Positions 1 through 7,319 of a DNA stretch of 64,000 bases are shown piece by piece; position 1 is the first letter of the stretch; the number at the start of each line of letters is the position of its first letter. The notes under the pieces are model-generated. The model saw nothing but the letters and a program-made list of their open reading frames with translations. It was not told the origin of the DNA and did no database searches. A program made the translations under genes and the position numbers. Source of the DNA: Ectothiorhodospira magna. Its GTDB lineage: Bacteria > Pseudomonadota > Gammaproteobacteria > Ectothiorhodospirales > Ectothiorhodospiraceae. The stretch lies in contig NZ_FOFO01000005.1 in NCBI RefSeq assembly GCF_900110965.1, positions 53,116 to 117,115 of the forward strand, written 5' to 3'.

Positions 1-532
1 TGAGGGACAAGTCTACGCCCAGTTGTCCAGCGGCGGCTTGCCAGCGTTTGTCTGGTGGTTCTTGAAACAGAACATCTGCCGCTGCCGGGCAGGTGAGCCA
101 GACGTTGTCTCCGATTTCCTGTTCCAGTTGTCCCGGTCCCCAGCCGGCATATCCCAGGGCAATGAGATAACTGGGCGGGCCGGCGCCCTCGGCCATGGCT
201 TCCAGGATGTCCCGGGAGGTGGTGACGGCAATGCGGTCGCTCACTCGCATGGTGGAGGTCCAGCGTTGTCCGGCTGGATGGAGGATGAAGCCTCGATCCG
301 GCTGTACCGGGCCGCCGTTGTAGACGGGAATGCGGTGGGCGGGCACCTTGGCGGTGATGCCCATATGTTCCAGCACCACTTCCAGAGTCAGGTCTGTGGG
401 GTGATTGATGACGATGCCCATGGCCCCCTCTTCCGTGTGCTCGCACAGATAGGTGACGGCATGGAAAAAGTTGGGGTCCGCCAGGGTGGGCATGGCGATC
501 AGGAACTGGTCTGTGAAGTTCGCGCTGCGCAT
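1..532 (-). CDS. yqgE: YqgE/AlgH family protein (UPF0301), 3' end cut by window edge
   Basis: The minus strand from 532 encodes 177 residues starting MRSANFTDQFLIAMP and running off the window edge. The family hallmarks are visible: the GIVINHP stretch near residues 40-46, the YNGGPV motif and the ALGYAGWGPGQLE stretch. Family proteins are about 185-190 residues, so only about 10 residues are missing. The biochemical role of YqgE is unknown; in related genomes it usually precedes ruvX (yqgF). It lies 100 bases downstream of the tonB-type gene on the same strand, and may be the last cistron of the gshB-apbE-Gx-tonB operon or have its own promoter. Confidence 0.93.
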   Translation of the reverse strand, partial: MRSANFTDQFLIAMPTLADPNFFHAVTYLCEHTEEGAMGIVINHPTDLTLEVVLEHMGITAKVPAHRIPVYNGGPVQPDRGFILHPAGQRWTSTMRVSDRIAVTTSRDILEAMAEGAGPPSYLIALGYAGWGPGQLEQEIGDNVWLTCPAAADVLFQEPPDKRWQAAAGQLGVDLSL

Positions 533-632
533 GGGTATCGGGGTCGCGGCTGCATTCGATGGATCTAGTGTACACCTTCCCCCGATCCGGTCGTAGGGCT
601 GGTGCCTTTGGGCGGCAGCAATCACTAATTTA

Positions 633-1517
633 TCAACGTTCCTGGCTATGCAGATGGGTCTGGTTGCCCTGAAATACCCAGGTACGGGTGATCATGAGTT
701 GATCATAAGCGTGACGCATCTCGGCAGGGAAGGGGGCAAAGGGGCCAGCCAGGGTCACAATGCGGCGGGCGGCGTCATCCAGAACCGGTTTGCCGGAACT
801 GGCGCCGATCTGGATATTGACGACCTGACCTTCCTGATCGATCAGAACACTCAGCACTAGGCTGCCCCCCAGTTGCTGGCGCCGGGCTTGATCCGGGTAA
901 TTGAGATTGCCCACCTGTTCCACCTTGCGTACCCAGGCCGCCACATAGGCAGCCTCCACAGCGGACTGGGTGCTCAGGGCATCCACATAATGGATGCGTG
1001 GCCGAGGGGCCTGCTGTTGTTCCCTGGGGGCCAGTTCAGTACTGAATCGGGCCATGTTCAGGTGATGTTCCATCCATTCCTGGTCAGTCAAGTGGTGTTC
1101 GGGAATGGCGTTTTGGGACGGCAGCTGTCGCTGCGCTGGCACAACAGGATTAATGGCCGTGATCACCTCGGTATGGTGCCGGGGGACCGGCTGGGGCACT
1201 GCCGCCGTGGCCTGTCGCTGATTCAGGTCATCTGCAGGTACGGGGAGGGGTTGGGTCATCGGGCTCACGGGCCGACCGTCGGGAGCATCCTGGCCACTGG
1301 CCTGCTGATCCACCTGGGCCTTGACCTGAGCCTTGGGGTCGGGGGTATCGGTGCGGGTATGCACCAAAATCACCTCAACGGCTGTCCCTTCCATCCGGGG
1401 CGCGTTGGGGGACAACTCAAATCCCAGGCCAAAGATGACCAGCCCGTGCAGGGCCAGGGCCAGCAACAGGGCCGGAACCAGAGCATCGACGGCGATGGAG
1501 GAGGACGCAAGGGGCAT
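633..1517 (-). CDS. TonB family energy-transducing protein
   Basis: The 294-residue protein starts MPLASSSIAV and has one N-terminal membrane segment at about residues 10-32. A long polar linker follows, rich in P, Q and D but without the usual EPEP/KPKP repeats. The C-terminal TonB fold is recognisable from YPDQARRQQLGG through SVLIDQEGQV to the closing FPAEM segment. Such proteins couple the ExbB-ExbD proton motor to outer-membrane transporters, but no exbB or exbD is present in the window. I chose the ATG at 1517 because it overlaps the stop of the upstream Gx gene by one base (TGATG), which implies translational coupling. An in-frame upstream start at 1706 would run into that gene and is rejected. 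Confidence 0.85.
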   Translation of the reverse strand: MPLASSSIAVDALVPALLLALALHGLVIFGLGFELSPNAPRMEGTAVEVILVHTRTDTPDPKAQVKAQVDQQASGQDAPDGRPVSPMTQPLPVPADDLNQRQATAAVPQPVPRHHTEVITAINPVVPAQRQLPSQNAIPEHHLTDQEWMEHHLNMARFSTELAPREQQQAPRPRIHYVDALSTQSAVEAAYVAAWVRKVEQVGNLNYPDQARRQQLGGSLVLSVLIDQEGQVVNIQIGASSGKPVLDDAARRIVTLAGPFAPFPAEMRHAYDQLMITRTWVFQGNQTHLHSQER

Positions 1518-2098
1518 CAGGACAGCGCCGAAGGTTGGGATACCTGCCGATACATGACGGCCGCTATTGTACCGCTCATCAGGCCGAATACCAGAGCAAA
1601 GGTCAGCAATACCGGCAGCAGTTTGAGCAAGGCGGGATGGGGGATAAACAGCCACCAGGCCAGCAGGAACTGCCCTGTCATGTGGGCCAGGGCCGCCAGT
1701 ACACACAGGCCCAGGGGGCTGAGTCGGGTGCCTGCCAGCCGATGGGCCAGTCCCAGAATGGCCAGACTGCAGCCGGCACCTGCGGCACTGAGTAAAAAAG
1801 CAGGACTGAGAAAGGTGCCGATCACCAGACTGCCCGCCAGCACCCGCAATACAGTGACCCAGACCGCCATTCGCCAGCCGAACAGCATCAGCACCAGCAC
1901 CGTGATCACATTGGCCAGCCCTGGCTTGACGCCGGGCAGGGGGCTGGGGATGGCGGCCTCCAGGATGTGCACGGCAATGGCCAGTGCGGCCAGCCAGGCG
2001 ATGCGGTGATCTTCCCGGGTGGTGGGCAGCTGCTTGACGTCCTCCCCGCCCTGAAGGACGGGGATTCCTAGTTGTCGCCTTCCAGGTTCCTGCTTCAT
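1517..2098 (-). CDS. Gx transporter / HepS component I-like membrane protein (EetB-like), 5' end rewritten by an IS insertion
   Basis: This very hydrophobic protein, with about five membrane segments, matches the Gx transporter/heptaprenyl diphosphate synthase component I family (Pfam Hpre_diP_synt_I), seen in the PGVKPGLANVITVLVL region near residues 55-70. The family has S-component-like folds, but its substrate is not known. The first 22 codons of the present frame (MKQEPGRRQLGIPVLQGGED) come from the right end of the tnpB element. Removing 2034-3408 recreates a TGATG junction with the NusG-II gene and a native start MQLPTTRED. The current start at 2098 has no good ribosome site, so expression may be reduced. 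It overlaps tonB by one base. Confidence 0.8.
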   Translation of the reverse strand: MKQEPGRRQLGIPVLQGGEDVKQLPTTREDHRIAWLAALAIAVHILEAAIPSPLPGVKPGLANVITVLVLMLFGWRMAVWVTVLRVLAGSLVIGTFLSPAFLLSAAGAGCSLAILGLAHRLAGTRLSPLGLCVLAALAHMTGQFLLAWWLFIPHPALLKLLPVLLTFALVFGLMSGTIAAVMYRQVSQPSALS

Positions 2099-2190
2099 GG
2101 TCCGTTGCTCTTTGGGATTGCCCGCAGAGGCTTACACAGACTCCACAGGCTTAACCTCCCGTGCGCCCCACGGTAGTTTTCTCGTGCTCT
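2034..2190 (-). ncRNA. Predicted omega RNA (reRNA) at the right end of the tnpB element
   Basis: In this family the guide RNA overlaps the 3' end of tnpB and extends to the right end of the element; the scaffold ends at the terminal GTCAA and the guide is the adjoining host DNA. Here the region downstream of tnpB holds the CCCCG hairpin at 2044-2063 and the terminal GTCAA at 2038-2034. The guide would start with GCAGCTGCCCACCACCCGGG (2033-2014, minus strand). The 5' boundary is a guess. Confidence 0.55.
2044..2063 (-). repeat. Right-end subterminal hairpin of the tnpB element
   Basis: The inverted repeat CCCCG/CGGGG with a short inner stem lies 6 bases inside the GTCAA end. Such imperfect hairpins are recognised by Y1 transposases and form the 3' stem of the omega RNA. 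The same hairpin family recurs at the left end (3374-3393) and in relics at 11157-11178 and 39784-39803. Confidence 0.7.
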
Positions 2191-3305
2191 CGCAGCTTGT
2201 CGGCTCCGGCCAGAATGGCCTTGCCTGCTTTGAGGATGTTCTTTGCAGCGTTCACATCGCGGTCGTGACCGGCTCCGCAGGCGGGGCAGTCCCAATGTCG
2301 AACTGATAGCGCCAAGGTGTCGGAAAGATGACCACAGGCGTGGCAACGCTTGCTGGATGGGTACCACCTGTCGATCTGAACAAAATCTCGTCCGTACCAC
2401 TGGGCCTTGTAGGTCAGCATCGACGTCATTTGATGCCATCCCACGTTGCTTATGGCTTTTGCCAGCGAGCGGTTCTTGAGCATGTTCTTCACTTGCAGGC
2501 TTTCGGCAGCTACGACTTGGTTCTCGTGAATGAGCTGCGTGGTCAGCTTGTGTGCGAAGTCTCGGCGTTGGTCGGCAATCCTGGCATGAATGCGTGCGAC
2601 CTTGAGTTTTGCCTTGGCCCGGTTGGCTGACCCTTTCTCCTTACGTGACAGGCTGCGCTGGGCGCGAGCCAGTTTCTTCTCGGACTGCTTGAGATATTGG
2701 TGGTTGTTGACCTTCTGTCCGCTGCTGGTGATGACCGCGTGAGTGAGGCCGAGGTCGATGCCCACCTCCTGCTTGCTGAACGGCAAGGGCGCCACATATT
2801 CCTGGACGAGAATTGAGATGTGGTAGCGCCCCGCTGTATCGCAACTGACCGTGACACTGGATGGTGTGCCGGTGAAGCGACGGCTCCATCGGATATTCAG
2901 CGGCTCCTTGTGCTTGGCTAGCTTGATCTGCCCGTCGCGGTACGAGAAACCACTGCTCGTGTAGCGAGCGGACTGGCAGGCGTGCTTTTTCTTGAAGGTG
3001 GGGTATTTGGCACGCCCCAGGAAGAAGTTCTTGAACGCCGTGTCGAGGTTGCGCAGTGCCTGCTGCAAGCAGACGTTCGACACCTCCTGAAGCCACAGCG
3101 TTTCCGACTGCTTTTTCAGCACGGTAAGCTGCTTGGCTGTGTCGTTGTAACCGACCCGCTCCTGTTGCTCGTACCAAGCGTCGGTGCGCACTTTCAGGAA
3201 GTGGTTGTAAACGTACCTCGTACACCCGAATGTCCGGGCAAGCTGTTCGGCCTGCTCGGGCGTCGGATAGAATCGGTATTTGTAGGCACGCTGCACGGTA
3301 TTCAT
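2151..3305 (-). CDS. tnpB: RNA-guided nuclease TnpB of an IS200/IS605-type element
   Basis: This intact 384-residue TnpB begins with the typical MNTVQRAYKYRFYPT. The split RuvC triad is present: D184 in VGIDLGLTH, E268 in VVAAESLQ and D350 in GHDRDVNAAKN. The zinc ribbon has C321/C324 and C340/C343. TnpB proteins use an omega RNA from the element's right end to cut DNA next to a TAM, which helps retain the transposon at the donor site. No catalytic residue is missing, so the nuclease looks active rather than domesticated. The gene is the only one in its element and is co-oriented with the interrupted operon. Confidence 0.96.
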   Translation of the reverse strand: MNTVQRAYKYRFYPTPEQAEQLARTFGCTRYVYNHFLKVRTDAWYEQQERVGYNDTAKQLTVLKKQSETLWLQEVSNVCLQQALRNLDTAFKNFFLGRAKYPTFKKKHACQSARYTSSGFSYRDGQIKLAKHKEPLNIRWSRRFTGTPSSVTVSCDTAGRYHISILVQEYVAPLPFSKQEVGIDLGLTHAVITSSGQKVNNHQYLKQSEKKLARAQRSLSRKEKGSANRAKAKLKVARIHARIADQRRDFAHKLTTQLIHENQVVAAESLQVKNMLKNRSLAKAISNVGWHQMTSMLTYKAQWYGRDFVQIDRWYPSSKRCHACGHLSDTLALSVRHWDCPACGAGHDRDVNAAKNILKAGKAILAGADKLREHEKTTVGRTGG

Positions 3306-3373
3306 GCTGCGTATCTTAACGCCTTATTTATACCGCGTCAAACAAGAACCGCTTCGCGGTTCGCGCTATCCTT

Positions 3374-3393
3374 CCCCGCCCTGAAGGGCGAGG
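3374..3393 (-). repeat. Left-end subterminal hairpin of the tnpB element
   Basis: A perfect inner stem CGCCCT/AGGGCG (3377-3390) lies 15-30 bases inside the left boundary at 3408. It is close in sequence to the right-end hairpin, as is usual for IS200/IS605-superfamily elements. Confidence 0.65.
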
Positions 3394-3409
3394 TTTGCCG
3401 CGCAACTGA

Positions 3410-3769
3410 TCAATAGTTCACGCTATCAAATGCCCATTCATCTCCCAGTACCTCGATGATGACCCGGTTGGGCAGGCTGACAGCCATGTCGCCGGCCTGG
3501 CGCAGCCAGCCCGCCTGCTGACAGATACCCTGGGAGCCGGGGGAGGCGGCGCAGCGGGCAGCGCCGTCACGGATTTCCACCACGGTGATGCCGGCGGGGC
3601 CGGTGACTTCCAGTTGCCGGGGCTGATCCAGGGGCAGTCGGGCGATTTCCCGATCCCCGGCCACCACCCGGACCTGGGTGGCGGGGGTGGCCGGGGTCCA
3701 CAGCCAGACATAGCTGCCCATCACCAGCAGTATGGCCAGCAGGATGACCAGTCCGTCGGCGCGGGTCAT
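3410..3769 (-). CDS. NusG domain II-containing membrane-anchored protein (EetA-like)
   Basis: This 119-residue protein has one N-terminal membrane segment (about residues 7-25) followed by an extracytoplasmic NusG domain II fold. The typical GDMAVSLPNRVIIEV strand is near the C-terminus, after the two cysteines of the CAASPGSQGIC stretch. This family regularly accompanies Gx transporter proteins and ApbE. In Gram-positive flavin-based electron-transfer loci the corresponding pair is called EetA/EetB, but its molecular role is unknown. The ATG at 3769 overlaps the apbE stop (TAATG). The stop at 3412-3410 once overlapped the Gx start before the tnpB element was inserted. Confidence 0.85.
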   Translation of the reverse strand: MTRADGLVILLAILLVMGSYVWLWTPATPATQVRVVAGDREIARLPLDQPRQLEVTGPAGITVVEIRDGAARCAASPGSQGICQQAGWLRQAGDMAVSLPNRVIIEVLGDEWAFDSVNY

Positions 3770-4815
3770 TATGGCAAGGAGGTAATGCGGCGGGTGGGTG
3801 TTCCCTCGAAAGTCACCCGCTTTTCCATGGCCGGCGTCAGGTGAATGACACCGGCCTCATCCACCAGCATCACCTTGTCGATACCCAATCGGGCCGCGAC
3901 GGCGGGCCAGTGTTCGGGACCGGCGATAAACAGGGCGGTGCTGGCCACATCGGCGGTGGCTGCATGGTGATGGATCACAGTCACAGCCCGGGTGCCCCGA
4001 GCCGGGTATCCGGTACGAGGGTCCAGAATATGATGGTAACGTTCGCCCTCGTGGCGGTAATAACGCTCATAATCCCCGGAAGTGAATACGGCCTCCTCCC
4101 CCTGAATCCTGATGGCGGCCAGCACCCCCTGGCCATCGGGAGCGCGGACCCCGATCCGCCAGGACCGATTGCCGGGTCGGCCAATGGCCAGCAAATCGCC
4201 ACCGGCATTGAGGATGGCATGTTCCACCCCCAGGTCACGCAGATGGGCCATGGCCTGCTGGATACCATAGCCTTTGGCATAGGCGCCAAGATCCAGTTGA
4301 ACTGCCGGATTGTGGCTGCGCATACGAATACCGTCGATCTCGATGTCGGCCATGCTGGGCGCCTGTTCCAGAATGGCCCTGATCTGCTCCGGTGTTGGTG
4401 GCGGCCCCTGGGGATCGTCTGTCTGAAAGCCCCAGAGGGCAAACAGGGCGCCCAGGGCTGGATTGAACAGCCCTTCGCTGGTTTTGTAGAAACGTTGAGC
4501 CTCCAGAATCAGAGGCAACACGGAAGGATCGGCAGAAAAAGGCAGTCCGGTGGACAGCAGTTCGTTGGTCCGACTCATGGGGCCAGGTTCCCAGGCGTGC
4601 CAGGTTTGATGCATGTATTCCAGGTCTGAGCGCACCGATTCGGTGGCTCTGGCTACCAGCTCCCGATCTGAAGTGTAGATGTTCAGTTCCACCAGGGTGC
4701 CAAAGGCAATGAAACGATCCCGATGGATCTCCGGGCGCTCACAGGCACTCAGCAGCAAGGTCAGGCACAGTACCACCATCAGTGGCCCAGTCCGGCGCTC
4801 AAACCGGTGGATCAT
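3769..4815 (-). CDS. apbE: FAD:protein FMN transferase (ApbE), lipoprotein
   Basis: The enzyme attaches FMN from FAD to Thr/Ser residues of extracytoplasmic flavoproteins such as Rnf/Nqr subunits or FMN-binding proteins. The 348-residue sequence has a lipoprotein signal ending LLLSAC, the N-terminal FGTLVELNIYT strand, the LDLGAYAKGYGIQQ motif and the LNAGGDLLAIG motif. It also has the HHILDPRTGYPARG motif and the C-terminal ATADVASTALF motif, so the family signature is complete. Its start overlaps the gshB stop by four bases (ATGA) and its stop overlaps the NusG-II gene. No flavoprotein substrate with an obvious FMN-binding motif is encoded in the window. Confidence 0.95.
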   Translation of the reverse strand: MIHRFERRTGPLMVVLCLTLLLSACERPEIHRDRFIAFGTLVELNIYTSDRELVARATESVRSDLEYMHQTWHAWEPGPMSRTNELLSTGLPFSADPSVLPLILEAQRFYKTSEGLFNPALGALFALWGFQTDDPQGPPPTPEQIRAILEQAPSMADIEIDGIRMRSHNPAVQLDLGAYAKGYGIQQAMAHLRDLGVEHAILNAGGDLLAIGRPGNRSWRIGVRAPDGQGVLAAIRIQGEEAVFTSGDYERYYRHEGERYHHILDPRTGYPARGTRAVTVIHHHAATADVASTALFIAGPEHWPAVAARLGIDKVMLVDEAGVIHLTPAMEKRVTFEGTPTRRITSLP

Positions 4816-5777
4816 AAGCGGATCTCCAGCCGACGGGCGATGGCATCCATAAGTTGTCCGCCGATATCCAGTCCGAACTGCTGATCCAGTTCCCGGATAC
4901 AGGTGGGGCTGGTGACGTTGATTTCAGTGAGATATTCCCCGATGACATCCAGGCCCACGAACATCAGCCCCTGATCTTTGAGGGTGGGTCCCACCTGGGC
5001 GCAGATCCACCGATCCCGCGCCGTCAGCGGCACCCCCTCGCCCCGGCCACCGGCAGCCAGATTGGCCCGTCCCTCGCCGGTGGCTGGAATACGGGCCAGG
5101 GCATAGGGTATGGGTTCGCCGTCCACGAGCAGGATACGTTTGTCACCCTGGCGATATTCCGGCAGGAAGCGCTGGGCCATGACGGTGCGCCTGCCGTGAT
5201 CGGTGATGGTTTCCAGAATCACCCCGATATTGGTATCACCGGGGATCAGTCGGAATACCGATGCTCCGCCCATGCCGTCTAAGGGTTTGACCACAATTTC
5301 ACCTTGTTGGGCCATGAAATCACGGATACGGGCCGGGTCGCGGGTCACCAGAGTGGGGGGGCAGCATTGGGGAAACCAGGCGGTGTAAAGTTTTTCGTTG
5401 GCATCTCGCAGACTGGCAGGCCGGTTCACCACCAGGCAACCCTCGGCAGCCGCCATTTCCAGCAGATAGGTACTGTAGACATATTCCATGTCGAACGGGG
5501 GATCCTTACGCATCAATACCACATCCAAAGTGGCCAGGGGATGGGATTCGGGCGCACCCAGCGCGTACCAGTGATCGGGATCATCCTTGACGTTCAATGG
5601 CCGGGAGGTGGCATGGACCCGGCCATCACTCAGCCACAGGTCCTGCTGTTCCATATAGTGCAGGCTCCACCCTCTGGCCTGGGCGGCCAACAGCATGGCC
5701 AGGGTGGAGTCTTTCTTGACTTGAATGGTCTGGATCGGGTCCATAACCACGCCCAAGTGGATCTGGGTACCGTGCAT
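4812..5777 (-). CDS. gshB: Glutathione synthetase
   Basis: GshB joins gamma-glutamylcysteine and glycine using ATP. The 321-residue protein has the usual N-terminus (LGVVMDPIQTIQVKKDSTLA), the VVKPLDGMGGASVFR ATP-grasp loop, QRFLPEYRQGDKRILLVDG, and the metal-binding EINVTSPTCIRELDQQ near the end. Length and motifs are normal. It is the first gene of an overlapping operon with apbE and the NusG-II/Gx/tonB genes. The gshA partner often found upstream is not here; the upstream DNA is IS relic sequence. Confidence 0.97.
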   Translation of the reverse strand: MHGTQIHLGVVMDPIQTIQVKKDSTLAMLLAAQARGWSLHYMEQQDLWLSDGRVHATSRPLNVKDDPDHWYALGAPESHPLATLDVVLMRKDPPFDMEYVYSTYLLEMAAAEGCLVVNRPASLRDANEKLYTAWFPQCCPPTLVTRDPARIRDFMAQQGEIVVKPLDGMGGASVFRLIPGDTNIGVILETITDHGRRTVMAQRFLPEYRQGDKRILLVDGEPIPYALARIPATGEGRANLAAGGRGEGVPLTARDRWICAQVGPTLKDQGLMFVGLDVIGEYLTEINVTSPTCIRELDQQFGLDIGGQLMDAIARRLEIRL

Positions 5778-5874
5778 GCGTTAAGGCTTCCAGGGGCTGA
5801 AGGGAAACTGACACTGTCCCTGAAACCATAGAAAAGCATATCTATGGACGTAAGCCGGACAGTGCTGCTTACGA

Positions 5875-6183
5875 TTAGCGGGTTGGGATTGCGCTGATGG
5901 CGATGACATTGAACTGCCGCGTGGTGAGTCCGAAGCGCGCCAAGTACTGCAACTTCAGCACCGCCGGATCGCAGTCGCGTGCGATGTCGGCAAAGAACCC
6001 ATGCTCGGCTTGGCAGTCGAGATCGGCGTAGGCGCCGAGTGGCGCATCCAGCGTTCCATCGGGATCGTCAAGCCGCGTTTGATACCCATGGGCCGGCAAC
6101 CGCCCGGCCTTGTACCAGTTCCAAGCCGTGCGGTACGCAATGCCCTTCTGTTTCGCCCGCACGCCTAACTTGATGCTTTTCAT
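5875..6183 (-). pseudogene. Chimeric IS607-type relic: resolvase N-terminus joined to a TnpB fragment
   Basis: The open frame starts MKSIKLGVRAKQKGIAYRTA and continues to NWYKAGRLP, the MerR-like helix-turn-helix of IS607-type serine transposases. After about 35 residues the similarity changes: the later part (FFADIARDCDPAVL, then LQYLARFGLTTRQFN) resembles an N-proximal segment of the long TnpB proteins linked to IS607. The serine catalytic domain and the RuvC domain are both absent. I read this as an internal deletion that joined tnpA to tnpB in frame. The recognition is from memory of the families, so the second half is less certain than the first. Confidence 0.6.
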
Positions 6184-6461
6184 GGGGAAAGGATTAGCAT
6201 AGACGAGCATGTTCGTCTATCTTTTTCTACCCGCACTCGCGCAACAATTCCAGAACGCCTTTCCTGGCAACGCTCATGGCCGTGAACGCGCCCATTGGTT
6301 TTCAGGCCATCGTGATGCCGCTCACCACCTCACGGACCTCCAACCTCTGCCGATCCAGCGCAGCAGGATATTTTCCTGTGTGCGATTGGGATAGCAGCGA
6401 AAGCGGTGCCCATTCATGTTCATGGTTGCTATAATCCCATTGAAATCATTAAAGCGCAACC

Positions 6462-6890
6462 ATGGAAAACCCCACCAAATCAAGTTCTCACGCGGTTTAT
6501 GACATCAAGCTGCATGTTGTTTTCGTGACCAGGTATCGCCGTCCATGCTTGCATGAAGAACTGAGGGATTACCTCAAGGGCGCGTTTTCTGAGATTCTGG
6601 CGGCATGGCGCTGTGAACTGATCGAGTTTGGTGGCGAGACTGACCATATTCATTTGCTGATAGCGATCCAGCCTGCGCTGAACATTTCCACGCTGATCGG
6701 CAATCTCAAGACGGCCAGCGCCCGCCGCGCCCGCAATCGTTTTGCGGAGCATTTGGCAGCGTTTTATTGCAAACCGATGTTCTGGCAACGCGCTTACTAT
6801 GCTGGCTCTGTCGGTGGAGCATCCCTGGAGACGGTTCGGGCCTATGTGGAATCCCAAGGCACCAAGCCCCTCAAAAGAAACCCCGCCTGA
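6462..6890 (+). CDS. tnpA: IS200/IS605 family transposase TnpA (Y1 HUH enzyme)
   Basis: This complete 142-residue TnpA carries the HUH motif HIHLL (near residue 66), the SAVYDIKLHVVFVTRYR-type entry strand (here HAVYDIKLHVVFVTRYR), and the C-terminal helix with the catalytic tyrosine in VRAYVESQ. Y1 transposases move single-stranded DNA by recognising subterminal hairpins. It looks intact and could act in trans on the tnpB-only element at 2034-3408. A right-end-like hairpin (6972-6994) follows it, but no clear left end is visible, so the element may be partly decayed. Confidence 0.92.
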   Translation: MENPTKSSSHAVYDIKLHVVFVTRYRRPCLHEELRDYLKGAFSEILAAWRCELIEFGGETDHIHLLIAIQPALNISTLIGNLKTASARRARNRFAEHLAAFYCKPMFWQRAYYAGSVGGASLETVRAYVESQGTKPLKRNPA

Positions 6891-6934
6891 CCCCCTCCTG
6901 GCTACGCCTGGCAGGGGGAATGCGCGGGGGAGAT

Positions 6935-7008
6935 GTTCAACAACCCCAACCAACACAGGAGGATGCGAGCCATTCCCGACCCGAAGGCCGGGAGTTCTCG
7001 CGCAAAAA
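6935..7008 (+). repeat. Right-end relic of an IS200/IS605-type element abutting ibaG
   Basis: The stretch TTCAACAACCCC..ACAGGAGGATGCGA is followed by a CCCGAC/GGCCGGG hairpin and TTCTCGCGCAAA, three bases before the ibaG ATG. A closely related arrangement (ACAGGAGGACGCGA, hairpin, TCTTTCGCACAA) is present on the minus strand just before purE at 39771-39870. The two copies indicate one element family. The GAGG here is part of the relic and lies too far from the start to serve as a ribosome site. Confidence 0.6.
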
Positions 7009-7010
7009 TA

Positions 7011-7259
7011 ATGACCCCAGAACAGGTACACGCACTGATCGCCAACGGTCTGCCCGACGCCCAGGTCACTGTCAGCGGCCAGGAGGGCCATTTTGAGGCC
7101 CTGGTGATCTGCAAATCCTTTGCCGGACTCAGTCGCCTCAAGCGGGAACAGAAAGTCAACGCCACCGTCAAGGAAGCAATCACCAGCGGCACCCTGCACG
7201 CCCTGTCCATTCGCCCCATGACACCGGAAGAATGGGCACAGAAACACCCGGATACCTGA
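7011..7259 (+). CDS. ibaG: BolA/IbaG family iron-sulfur metabolism protein
   Basis: This 82-residue BolA-like protein starts MTPEQVHALIANGLPDAQV. It has the family core HFEALVICKSFAGLSRLKREQ, with the helix-turn segment and the conserved histidine, and the ending LHALSIRPMTPEEW. BolA-type proteins partner monothiol glutaredoxins in Fe-S trafficking. The start at 7011 is set by homology; no ribosome site precedes it because an IS right end reaches to within three bases. An upstream in-frame start at 6933 would translate IS sequence and is rejected. Confidence 0.92.
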   Translation: MTPEQVHALIANGLPDAQVTVSGQEGHFEALVICKSFAGLSRLKREQKVNATVKEAITSGTLHALSIRPMTPEEWAQKHPDT

Positions 7260-7319
7260 TTTTGCAGCGGTTTTATGGGATAAATCCCGCCCTTCAGGTT
7301 CAACATCCGGGTGGTTTTC

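Larger units (their letters stand above)
2034..3408 (-). mobile_element. IS200/IS605-superfamily element carrying only tnpB (IS1341 type)
   Basis: This 1375-bp element has one gene, tnpB, and no tnpA. Its left end on the minus strand directly follows TTGAT (3413-3409), the same pentamer used as target by ISDra2-type elements. Its right end closes with GTCAA (2038-2034). Subterminal hairpins of related sequence lie at both ends (3374-3393 and 2044-2063). The boundaries are supported by reconstruction: joining 3409 to 2033 restores an overlapping TGATG stop/start between the NusG-II gene and the Gx gene in the correct frame. There is no target-site duplication, as expected for this superfamily. 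Mobilisation would need a TnpA in trans. Confidence 0.9.
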
